DNA from: Caldora sp. SIO3E6
Lineage (GTDB): Bacteria > Cyanobacteriota > Cyanobacteriia > Cyanobacteriales > Coleofasciculaceae
NCBI GenBank assembly: GCA_010672185.1
Contig: JAAHHL010000093.1
Span: forward strand, 1 to 13,202
Direction: 5' to 3'
Length of the DNA: 13,202 nt
The translations under genes were made by a program, and so were the position numbers. Shown piece after piece: positions 5,503 through 12,102 of this stretch; positions within the stretch are counted from its first letter, which is position 1; each line of letters starts with the position of its first letter. Below the pieces are notes generated by a model that saw nothing but the letters and a program-made list of their open reading frames with translations, did no database searches and was not told where the DNA came from.

Positions 5503-5796
5503 TTGGTAGCAGAAAATAAAGACCAACAACATCCTCAAGAAAAACGCGATCGCGAAATTGTTGAGCGCCTCTTACGGGAAAAACCTAACAATTATAACCG
5601 AGTTGAACTAGCCAGACTGCGGATTCGTTATACCGGCTTTCCGGGGGCTAGAGAAATTCAACGCAACCTAGATCTAATTCTCCAGCAGTGGCAGTTAACT
5701 GAGGAAGAACTTTTTGAGATAACCCGTCAGCTTCATGCTGATGGTAAAGTGTATCAGCGCGGAAGTGACTCATTGAGCCAAGAAGATTGGAGTTAA
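5503..5796 (+). CDS. DUF3288-type conserved cyanobacterial protein
   Basis: The 97-aa product shows features I associate with the cyanobacterial DUF3288 family: an N-terminal DQQHPQ (residues 7-12), REIVERLL, the central block ELARLRIRYTGFPGAREIQ (35-53), and a WQLTEEELFEITRQLHADGKVY tail. It is soluble and mostly helical, with no signal peptide or membrane segment, and no function is known to me. No ATG fits; the start is taken as TTG at 5503 (then VAENKDQQHPQ), the only initiator just upstream of the conserved block. There is no clear Shine-Dalgarno sequence. A HIP1 octamer (5546-5553) lies within the gene. It is convergent with the coiled-coil gene at 5857-6126. Confidence 0.8.
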   Translation: MVAENKDQQHPQEKRDREIVERLLREKPNNYNRVELARLRIRYTGFPGAREIQRNLDLILQQWQLTEEELFEITRQLHADGKVYQRGSDSLSQEDWS

Positions 5797-5856
5797 GATG
5801 ATTTATTCCGACAAGGGAGAATAGATACTCATAACTGCTTTTTTTGCTTAACAGCT

Positions 5857-6126
5857 CTACTCTTCAGGTAAATCCCTAACTCCTGTAATATACTCGATAA
5901 TAACTTCTAACTTAGCATCTAGTCGATTGAATCTATGCTCCGTACTTTGTTCTAACTTGGTTATTCTCGATTTAATTTCGTCTAAATCTTCTTCTATTGC
6001 TTCAAATGCAGAACTAATGCGGCCTCTAGGTTCTACATCTAGTTCTATAGTTTTTAATCTTTGTTCGAGGTTGATTAGTTGGCGTGAGTGTTCATTAATT
6101 CTTTTGTTCTGTTCTTTGTCGTTCAT
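5857..6126 (-). CDS. Small coiled-coil protein of unknown function
   Basis: The 89-aa product is highly charged and almost entirely helical. Heptad-like leucine/isoleucine spacing runs from about residue 15 to 80 (LINLEQRLKTIELD, then FEAIEEDLDEIKSRITKLEQ, then HRFNRLDAKLEVIIEYI). I do not recognise a named family; small cyanobacterial hypothetical proteins of this kind are common. There is no signal peptide or membrane helix. The start is the ATG at 6124-6126, with a TATAAT about 45 bp upstream on the same strand. It faces the DUF3288-type gene (60-bp gap) and diverges from truB. The protein probably oligomerises, but its partner is unknown. The long open frame on the opposite strand is its shadow and has no family features. 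Confidence 0.65.
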   Translation of the reverse strand: MNDKEQNKRINEHSRQLINLEQRLKTIELDVEPRGRISSAFEAIEEDLDEIKSRITKLEQSTEHRFNRLDAKLEVIIEYITGVRDLPEE

Positions 6127-6169
6127 TGTCGTCTATTCGTGACACTTTATGGGTAGGCACATAATTTCC

Positions 6170-6202
6170 CTATTATAAAAAAATGATATCAAAAAATAAT
6201 AG
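6170..6202 (-). promoter_or_regulatory. Candidate promoter with inverted repeat for the coiled-coil gene
   Basis: The minus strand has TATAAT (6172-6177) about 45 bp before the ATG at 6126, with no good -35. The -10 lies in a 7-bp inverted repeat, CTATTAT (6170-6176) and ATAATAG (6196-6202), with GATATC near its centre. It could be an operator, or simply AT-rich sequence. Confidence 0.35.
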
Positions 6203-6294
6203 CGATGCCAGCAGATCAGCAATAATGATGCTCAATGCGATCGCTTTGGCTTAATTTAAGTTGTTTTTTTGCTTGATCACAGAGTGTTACAGTC

Positions 6295-7260
6295 ATGGAA
6301 GGATTTTTGAACCTCAACAAACCAGCCGGATGGACTTCTCATGATTGTGTTGCCAAAGTGCGGCGTATTCTGCACTTAAAGCGGGTAGGACATGGAGGAA
6401 CTTTAGATCCAGCTGCGACTGGTGTGTTACCAATTGCCTTGGGGAAGGCAACCAAATTATTGCAGTATCTCCCCCAAGAGAAAGCATACCGAGCCACAAT
6501 TCGTCTGGGAGTGAAGACAACTACCGATGATTTGGAGGGAGAAATTATCGCCACGACTTCAGTTGCTGGCTGGACAATGGAGAAAGTTTTGCCCTACCTT
6601 AAGCAGTTTGAGGGGAAAATTCAGCAAGTACCACCAATGTACAGCGCGATTCAGGTTCAAGGAAAACGATTGTATGAGTTAGCGAGAGCAGGTTTGACTG
6701 CTGAAGTGCCAGAGCGAACAGTGGAAGTATTTCAGCTGAAACTGTTGGCTTGGCATCCAGGAGAGTTTCCGGAACTAGAGGTGGAAATTGCCTGTGGTGC
6801 GGGAACTTATATTCGTGCGATCGCTCGTGATTTGGGAACTTCTCTCAATACTGGTGGCACTTTAGCTTCCCTCACTCGTACCCAAAGCAGTGGCTTTGAG
6901 CTAATAGATAGTTTGACTTTGGAAGAACTGACACAACAATTGCAACAAGGCATATTTGAGCCAGTATCACCAGCTACAGTCCTACAACATTTACCAGCAG
7001 TTATTTTACCCACAGAATTTGCTCGTCGTTGGTGTCAGGGACAGCGCCTTCCTTGGCAAGAGGAGATGTTAGAGAGTGATCAAGTAGCCACCGAGGGTAT
7101 CGAACTATCATCTAATCATCCCCAATCCCTTGTACTGCGGGTGCATCAAGAACAGGAAGCTTGGTGTGACTGTAGCAAAGCTGGTAAGTTTTTAGGTATT
7201 GGTCAGGTAATTTCTTCAGAAAGCGGTCTACTGTTGGCTCCCAAAACAGTTTTTGTGTGA
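6295..7260 (+). CDS. truB: tRNA pseudouridine(55) synthase TruB
   Basis: TruB converts U55 in the T-arm of tRNAs to pseudouridine in the cytoplasm. The 321-aa product starts MEGFLNLNKPAGWTSHD, the classic N-terminus. The catalytic motif HGGTLDPAATGVLP (33-46) has the nucleophile Asp38. Tyr65 in KAYRATIRLG and the substrate-site block QVPPMYSAIQVQGKRLYELAR follow, and GTYIRAIARDLG (about 170-181) is also conserved. The C-terminal part (about 230-321) is the variable RNA-binding region. Length is normal for cyanobacterial TruB. The ATG at 6295 has no clear Shine-Dalgarno site. Two HIP1 octamers are associated with it, one just upstream (6237-6244) and one inside (6817-6824). It appears monocistronic and is followed by a heptamer array. 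Confidence 0.97.
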   Translation: MEGFLNLNKPAGWTSHDCVAKVRRILHLKRVGHGGTLDPAATGVLPIALGKATKLLQYLPQEKAYRATIRLGVKTTTDDLEGEIIATTSVAGWTMEKVLPYLKQFEGKIQQVPPMYSAIQVQGKRLYELARAGLTAEVPERTVEVFQLKLLAWHPGEFPELEVEIACGAGTYIRAIARDLGTSLNTGGTLASLTRTQSSGFELIDSLTLEELTQQLQQGIFEPVSPATVLQHLPAVILPTEFARRWCQGQRLPWQEEMLESDQVATEGIELSSNHPQSLVLRVHQEQEAWCDCSKAGKFLGIGQVISSESGLLLAPKTVFV

Positions 7261-7282
7261 ACTTTTAAGAAGCAAGGCTCTG

Positions 7283-7345
7283 AGGCAGGAGGCAGGAGGC
7301 AGGAGGCAGGAGGCAGGAGGCAGGAGGCAGGAGGCAGGAGGCAGG
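7283..7345. repeat. Heptamer tandem array, AGGCAGG x9
   Basis: Nine exact 7-bp units start 22 bp after the truB stop. This is the longest heptamer array here. STRR type and non-coding. Confidence 0.9.
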
Positions 7346-7357
7346 AGGGAAGAGAAT

Positions 7358-7428
7358 TAGACATCTCCAGGAAAGAACTTGAAACCCTTATGGGGCTTAA
7401 GTAAATATTGAGTTTCTGGAGATGTCTA
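7358..7428. mobile_element. 71-bp MITE-like element flanked by TA
   Basis: TAGACATCTCCAG (7358-7370) and CTGGAGATGTCTA (7416-7428) are perfect 13-bp inverted repeats beginning and ending with TA, the target duplicated by IS630/Tc1-mariner transposases. The 45-bp interior forms a second hairpin (ACTT...AAGT around CCC-TTAT-GGG). It is too short to code for protein. Best read as a small non-autonomous element; a structured RNA is the alternative. Confidence 0.6.
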
Positions 7429-7505
7429 TTTGAGAAGCAAGGGAGATAGGGAAACAAAAAAGAACTGATGATTTTTTTGATATTTAGCTAGTAGTCCACT
7501 TCATT

Positions 7506-7560
7506 ATTCCCCATTCCCTATTCCCTATTCCCTATTCCCCATTTCCTATTCCCCATTCCT
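7506..7560. repeat. Heptamer tandem array, ATTCCCY x8 (degenerate)
   Basis: About eight units of ATTCCCC or ATTCCCT occur, including one ATTTCCT and a shortened last unit. It is the second heptamer array in the 368-bp truB-kinase gap. The rest of that gap holds the MITE-like element and no visible gene. Confidence 0.85.
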
Positions 7561-7628
7561 GGTAGTGTTTGTTCCTTTCATCAGAGGTGGTGCGCCACTC
7601 GTCGGACGCTTAAGTTTAGGATATCCGG

Positions 7629-8552
7629 ATGGCTCAAGGCATTTATATGATAGAGAACGAGTTAGCTCAAGCTACAGATGACCTACGCACTCGCCTGAAA
7701 ACCCTGTATAAATCGGTCAACGAGTTGCCTCAGACACAGCAGCAAGCCGAATGGCTGGCACAAACCTTTGCAGAACTCCATACTAGTTTGGAAGTGCTGG
7801 AGATAGCACAGGAGCAACTAGAATACAAATTTTGGCAACAGACAACTGAGTTACACAGAGTTAATAAGCAACTGCAAACTGAAGCCAAAAAACCTCAGTC
7901 AGTTGAAGAACCTCCCACAGAAGAACAACTACGGACATCCCTCCAAGAAAAAGAAGTCCTGCTTGAGGAAATTCACCATCGAGTGAAAAATAACTTACAA
8001 ATTGTTTCTAGCCTACTTTATCTACAAGCCAACCGGAGCAATGATTCTCAGGTGTGTGCCATTCTTCAGGAAAGCCGCAACCGAGTTGAATCAATGGCAC
8101 TAGTACACGAGAGTTTGTCTCGCTCTGGGGAGCTTACCAGAATCAACTTTGCTGAGTATGTACACAATCTGGCAACTAACTTGTTCAGTATGTATACAGT
8201 ACAACCTAGTAATATTGCTTTGAGAATTAGTGCACCAACAGATATCTCTATCAATCTTGATAAAGCCATTCTTTGCGGATTGCTCATCAATGAGCTGATT
8301 ACCAATGCCTTAAAACATAGTTTTATGGCGTGCAATAAGCATGAAATTTTACTGAAGATTAAACGGGACTCTGATGGTCAAATCATCCTTAGGGTTGGTA
8401 ACAGTGGTAATAGCCTACCGGTAAACTTAGATCTACAAAACACAGAATCTATGGAGTTCAGGCTAGTCATGACCTTGGTTAAGCAACTAAAAGGCACTAT
8501 TAAAGTAGAAAGAGATGAAGAAGTTATTTTGATAATTAAATTCATGATTTAG
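7629..8552 (+). CDS. HisKA_2-type sensor histidine kinase with degraded ATP-binding motifs
   Basis: The 307-aa cytoplasmic protein has an N-terminal helical region rich in Gln and Glu (1-105) with coiled-coil character and no membrane helix. A HisKA_2 dimerisation domain follows, with the phospho-acceptor block LLEEIHHRVKNNLQIVSSLL (111-130; His116 or His117). The C-terminal ATPase domain has a good N box, NELITNALKH (221-230). However, the usual DNGxG is NSGNS (258-262), and the usual SLGLxLV is SMEFRLV (274-280), which removes a glycine. ATP binding may be weak or lost. The ATG at 7629 has AGGA (7617-7620) eight bases upstream. It is the first of three same-strand signalling genes, so it may pair with the receiver proteins that follow. 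No small-molecule sensor domain is recognised. Confidence 0.85.
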   Translation: MAQGIYMIENELAQATDDLRTRLKTLYKSVNELPQTQQQAEWLAQTFAELHTSLEVLEIAQEQLEYKFWQQTTELHRVNKQLQTEAKKPQSVEEPPTEEQLRTSLQEKEVLLEEIHHRVKNNLQIVSSLLYLQANRSNDSQVCAILQESRNRVESMALVHESLSRSGELTRINFAEYVHNLATNLFSMYTVQPSNIALRISAPTDISINLDKAILCGLLINELITNALKHSFMACNKHEILLKIKRDSDGQIILRVGNSGNSLPVNLDLQNTESMEFRLVMTLVKQLKGTIKVERDEEVILIIKFMI

Positions 8553-8573
8553 TTTTGCTAATAAAAACTAAAT
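8547..8573 (+). other. AT-rich 10-bp stem-loop across the kinase stop codon
   Basis: ATTTAGTTTT (8547-8556) pairs perfectly with AAAACTAAAT (8564-8573) around a 7-nt loop, and the left arm contains the TAG stop. Only a short, interrupted T stretch follows, so termination would be weak. It may protect the mRNA end. Confidence 0.4.
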
Positions 8574-8609
8574 TTACTAATAATTAAAATTAAAAATTAA
8601 ATGAATAGT

Positions 8610-8684
8610 TTCAGCAGAAGTTGCATGGTTAGAATTTCTCTCTTGCTGAACTTCTGAAGTAAAGATTTACTTGCACTTTTACTT
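8610..8684. promoter_or_regulatory. Cluster of inverted and direct repeats upstream of the GGDEF gene
   Basis: Within 75 bp lie TTCAGCA/TGCTGAA (8610-8616 and 8644-8650), the palindrome ACTTCTGAAGT (8650-8660), and AAGTAAA-GA-TTTACTT (8657-8672). A further TTTACTT follows at 8678-8684, so TTTACTT is repeated at 12-bp spacing. The cluster ends 38 bp before the start codon at 8723. It looks like an operator or structured leader, but no regulator can be named. Confidence 0.35.
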
Positions 8685-8722
8685 CTTTATTGAAAATCAG
8701 GGAACAATCTAGCTGAACAGTC

Positions 8723-10120
8723 ATGGCAAAAATCTTAATTGTAGAAAATGAAATGCTTGTTGCTTGGCATATTCAAGAAGCTTTAGAAAAGTTAGGGCAT
8801 AACATTATAGCTAGTGTAACTTCTGGAATGGAAGCCATTCAGGTTCCAGCTGCTATTAAGCCAGATTTAGTTTTGATGGATATTCAACTTGAAGACAACT
8901 TTGATGGCATTGCTGCCGCTCAAGAAATTCACGACCGCTATGATATTCCGATCATCTATCTAACAGCTCATGCAGATGAGGATACCTTACAACGGGCACT
9001 CAAGACGAACCCTTTTGGCTATCTGATTAAACCTTTTCAGGAAAAGCAATTACATACAACCATCACTATTGCTCTCCATAGATATCAGCTAGAAAAGTAT
9101 TTAGAGGATACAAAACAACAGTTGGTCAATACTCTAACTAGTATTAGGGACGCGACTATTGCTACTGACAATCAAGGCTATATTACTTTTATCAATTCAG
9201 CCGCAGCCTCCCTCACTGGCTGGCATAAAAAAAAAGCTATAGGTAAAAATATTAAGCGAGTATTCACCCTCATTAATGCAGAAAACCATGAAGAGATTGA
9301 AAATCCTGTAGTACAAGGAATACAAAGAGGAACCAATATTAAGTTTCCTCATTCTTGCTTGTTACTTGCCAGAAATGGTAAAGAAATACCCATTAATGAA
9401 ACAGCTGCTCTTATTAGAAATGGCCATGGTGAGATTGTCGGGAGTATTCTGGTTTTTCAGGACATTACTAAGCAGGAACAAATCTATGCCACCCGGCAGC
9501 AGCAGGAATTTGACTTGCTCAAAACATCAACAACTAAGGTGGGTCGGATTACCCAGCAGACAGAATCCTCTCAAGCTGTGGCGGTAGTGCAGCCAGAAAT
9601 GCTCTCTCTTGGCTTTGTTGATCATTTAACGAAAGTTGCTAATCGACGCTACTTTGATAATTACTTCAAGCGAGAGTGGAAGAAGTTGGTGCAAGGAGAG
9701 GCTCCCATATCCTTGGTGTTGTGTGATCTGGACTTTTTCAAAGCCTTCAATCAAATTTACGGTTATCAGGCTGGAAACGATTGTCTGCAAAAAGTAGCTG
9801 GTGCGATCCGTCAAGTAGTTGAGAGTCCAGAAAACGTCTTAGCTCGTTACAGTGGAAAAGAGTTTGTCGTAGTTTTGCCGAATATTAGGGTTACTGGGGG
9901 AATGTGGTTGGCTCAGAAGATACGTGCGCGGCTTAAGCAGCTCAAGCTTACCCATGTTGGTTCAACTGTGAATAATTACGTTACCCTGAGTGTGGGTGTT
10001 GCTAGCATGGTTCCCCATTTGGGTTCTTCCCCCGTAAAGCTAATGGCAGGGGCAAAGGAGGCACTTGCACAGGCAAAGGCCGAAGGAGGCGATCGCGTAA
10101 TCATTAGAGAGTTAAACTAA
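8723..10120 (+). CDS. Response regulator with PAS and degenerate GGDEF domains
   Basis: The 465-aa protein has three domains. A receiver (1-120) has phospho-acceptor Asp53 in LMDIQL, Thr81 and Lys103 (KPF), though its acidic pair reads Glu8-Asn9. A PAS domain follows (about 130-250; IATDNQGYITFINSAAASLTGW). A GGDEF domain (about 295-463) has metal-site Asp335 in CDLDFFKAFN. The signature is SGKEF (377-381) instead of GG(D/E)EF, the GHxxGD motif reads GYQAGND (347-353), and no RxxD inhibitory site precedes it. Active diguanylate cyclases make c-di-GMP from two GTP; here activity is doubtful, and a nucleotide-binding or protein-interaction role is possible. The ATG at 8723 has no clear Shine-Dalgarno. 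A run of nine A (9227-9235) lies in the PAS region, and a HIP1 octamer (10089-10096) near the end. Confidence 0.9.
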   Translation: MAKILIVENEMLVAWHIQEALEKLGHNIIASVTSGMEAIQVPAAIKPDLVLMDIQLEDNFDGIAAAQEIHDRYDIPIIYLTAHADEDTLQRALKTNPFGYLIKPFQEKQLHTTITIALHRYQLEKYLEDTKQQLVNTLTSIRDATIATDNQGYITFINSAAASLTGWHKKKAIGKNIKRVFTLINAENHEEIENPVVQGIQRGTNIKFPHSCLLLARNGKEIPINETAALIRNGHGEIVGSILVFQDITKQEQIYATRQQQEFDLLKTSTTKVGRITQQTESSQAVAVVQPEMLSLGFVDHLTKVANRRYFDNYFKREWKKLVQGEAPISLVLCDLDFFKAFNQIYGYQAGNDCLQKVAGAIRQVVESPENVLARYSGKEFVVVLPNIRVTGGMWLAQKIRARLKQLKLTHVGSTVNNYVTLSVGVASMVPHLGSSPVKLMAGAKEALAQAKAEGGDRVIIRELN

Positions 10121-10252
10121 TAATAAGAAATATTATTAAGTAGGTTGACACGATTAAAATTAACTGGTGAGGCTCGTTATTAGTCATTGGTCAAGGCTGG
10201 ACTCTTATTTACGTTTCGTAACATAGTGTAGAGAGGAAGGTAATATTGATAT

Positions 10253-11584
10253 TTGATAACTTTTGAGCAATTCTTGAGCGGAGAAAATACAAAAGTGATC
10301 CAAAATCCAGAAACTGGCTTAATTTTAGTGGTTGATGATACTCCCACCAATTTGTTAGTTCTCTCAGAAGCCTTAAAAGGTGCTGGTTTTACTGTTGCGA
10401 TCGAAACGGATGGTGAAAGTGCGATTGAACAGGTTAAGTATAACCCACCAGATTTAATTTTGTTAGATGTAGTTATGCCAGGGCTGGATGGATTTGAAAC
10501 CTGTCAGCGAATGAAAGCTTCTGCCTCAACCCAAGACATTCCGGTAATCTTTATGACTGCTTTGAGTGATCCCATGGATAAAGTCAAGGGACTATCAATA
10601 GGAGCAGTAGACTACATTACTAAACCCTTTCAACACGAGGAGGTATTAGCCAGAGTTAGGACTCATTTGCAGCTGCGTAACTTGACTAAAACCTTGGAGA
10701 AGCAAAATATAATTCTCAAAAAAGAAGTTGAACAACGAGTAGAAGCAGAAACGGAGTTAAAAAAGACCCTAAACCAGCTAAAAACTGCCCAAAAACAAAT
10801 TGTTGCTCAAGAAAAGCTGGCTTCTCTAGGTTCCTTAACTGCTGGGATTGCCCATGAACTAAAAAATCCTCTCAATCTGATTAATAATTTCGCTGTTATC
10901 GCTGCTGACTTATGCCAAGAATTGCTCCCGGAAGTAAAGCAAAAATTAAAAGCTTTACCTGAATCAGAATTGGGAACAATCAGAGAACTGTTAAGTGATA
11001 TCGAAGAGAGCGTTAATTCCATCAACCAACAGGGACAGAGAGCTGATAATATTATTACCAGTATGTTGATGCACGCCAGACAAGAAGGTAGTAAACGGCA
11101 ATTAACTGAGCTTAATGTTTTGTTGGCTGAGTCATTAGAACTGGCGGTAAAGGGTTTTCGAGCAACTGTGAATAAATTTAATATCCAGATAGCAACCGAT
11201 TACGACAACTCAGTGGAGCAGTTAGAAATTATTCCCCAATCTCTGAGTAGAGGATTTATCAATCTGATTAACAATGCCTGCTATGCAGCCAATAGTAAGC
11301 AAAAAGAAAGATCTAGAGAATTTCAGCCCAAGCTTACCATCAAAACCCAAAACTTAGATCAGGCGGTAGAAATCCGCATTCGAGATAATGGTATCGGTAT
11401 ACCACCTGAGTTAAAAGATAAAATCTTTGAACCGTTTTTCACTACTAAACCCACTGGCGAGGGAACAGGATTAGGCTTATCTATGACCCATGATATTATT
11501 GTCGGTCAGCATGAAGGAAAAATCAAGGTAGAAAGTGAATTGGGGTTGTATACAGAATTTATTATCCTCTTGCCAAGAAAATAG
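10253..11584 (+). CDS. Receiver-histidine kinase (REC-HisKA-HATPase)
   Basis: The 443-aa soluble protein starts with a receiver domain (about 22-140): acidic pair Asp28-Asp29 (VVDDTPTN), phospho-acceptor Asp72 (LLDVVMPGLDG), Thr102 and Lys124 (KPF). A coiled-coil linker (about 143-188) leads to a HisKA domain with phospho-acceptor His201 in AGIAHELKNPLN. The ATPase domain is complete, with the N box INLINNACYAA (336-346), DNGIGIP (378-384), FEPFFTTKP (392-400) and GEGTGLGLS (402-410). It should therefore be an active kinase controlled by phosphorylation of its own receiver, an arrangement common in cyanobacteria. The start is TTG at 10253 with AGGAAGG 12 bases upstream; in-frame GTG at 10295 is an alternative and would keep the receiver intact. 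The stop is 1 bp before a MITE-like element. Confidence 0.93.
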   Translation: MITFEQFLSGENTKVIQNPETGLILVVDDTPTNLLVLSEALKGAGFTVAIETDGESAIEQVKYNPPDLILLDVVMPGLDGFETCQRMKASASTQDIPVIFMTALSDPMDKVKGLSIGAVDYITKPFQHEEVLARVRTHLQLRNLTKTLEKQNIILKKEVEQRVEAETELKKTLNQLKTAQKQIVAQEKLASLGSLTAGIAHELKNPLNLINNFAVIAADLCQELLPEVKQKLKALPESELGTIRELLSDIEESVNSINQQGQRADNIITSMLMHARQEGSKRQLTELNVLLAESLELAVKGFRATVNKFNIQIATDYDNSVEQLEIIPQSLSRGFINLINNACYAANSKQKERSREFQPKLTIKTQNLDQAVEIRIRDNGIGIPPELKDKIFEPFFTTKPTGEGTGLGLSMTHDIIVGQHEGKIKVESELGLYTEFIILLPRK

Positions 11585-11585
11585 A

Positions 11586-11752
11586 TTGGGTTTCGTTACT
11601 TCAACCCAACATTACAACACTACGGATATGGCATAAAATAACCACAAAGGCACATTCGACTAGGAGTTCCCGAAGGTTAGAGCACAAAGATAATTTGTCT
11701 ATCCTAGGAAGTGCTCGCGAATTGTAGGTTGGGTTGAGGTAACGAAACCCAA
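11586..11752. mobile_element. 167-bp MITE-like element with 25-bp inverted repeats
   Basis: The ends (11586-11610 and 11728-11752) are inverted copies of a 25-bp sequence with one mismatch, beginning TTGGGTTTCGTTAC and ending CAACCCAAC on the left. Pairing continues weakly inward (TTACAA with TTGTA). The type is a familiar, abundant intergenic repeat of filamentous cyanobacteria. The 117-bp interior has no gene. It begins 1 bp after the stop codon of the receiver-kinase gene. Confidence 0.7.
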
Positions 11753-11779
11753 CAAACCAACAAAGAGTTCAATATAATA

Positions 11780-11806
11780 TTGACAAATATTTTTTTTTTT
11801 GATAAA
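11780..11806 (+). promoter_or_regulatory. Candidate promoter of the DUF2007-accD unit
   Basis: TTGACA (11780-11785) is followed after 15 bp by GATAAA (11801-11806), with 11 T residues between (11790-11800). The -35 is perfect, but the spacer is short and the -10 is weak. An alternative TATAAT lies at 11773-11778. Either would start transcription 45-80 bp before the GTG at 11856. Confidence 0.35.
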
Positions 11807-11855
11807 GACTATCTTGTAATTTACCCAAAAACTACCAGCTTGATAAGATAAACCT

Positions 11856-12086
11856 GTGTACTGGATAACGATTAAAACTACCCATGTCCGTTGGGAGGCA
11901 GAATTAATGCAGCAGTTACTAGCGGCTCACGATATTCCCAGTCGTATTATCGATACAGGGATAACTTCCTATTTCGGGGCAGGTAGTTCCGCCGCTTTAC
12001 AGGTTCGTTCACCAGACCAATGGACAGCTCTACTTCTGTTAAGTTCTCCAGAAGAGGAGCAAGCAGGGACACCAGATAACAATTAG
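11856..12086 (+). CDS. DUF2007-type small protein
   Basis: The 76-aa product fits the DUF2007 (putative signal-transducing protein) pattern. An N-terminal strand (WITIKTTHVRWEAELMQQLLAAHDIPSRII) places a helix before a GI/DIP-type turn, followed by a glycine-rich loop (FGAGSSAALQVRSPDQWTALLLL) and an acidic tail. Full DUF2007 proteins are about this length. There is no membrane segment or signal peptide. The start is GTG at 11856, without a clear Shine-Dalgarno; no earlier start fits. The stop is 16 bp before accD, so the two are probably co-transcribed, but a link to fatty-acid synthesis is only suggested by position. The family assignment is from pattern memory and should be treated as moderate. 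Confidence 0.65.
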   Translation: MYWITIKTTHVRWEAELMQQLLAAHDIPSRIIDTGITSYFGAGSSAALQVRSPDQWTALLLLSSPEEEQAGTPDNN

Positions 12087-12102
12087 GGAATAAAAAATTT
12101 TT

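Noticed and set aside
5927..6142. Plus-strand frame with a hydrophobic C-terminus opposite the coiled-coil gene
   Set aside because: Low-complexity Ser/Leu composition with no conserved features; it mirrors the charged heptads of the minus-strand gene.
10121..10252. TTGACA at 10145-10150 as a promoter for the receiver-kinase gene
   Set aside because: No acceptable -10 lies 16-18 bp downstream.
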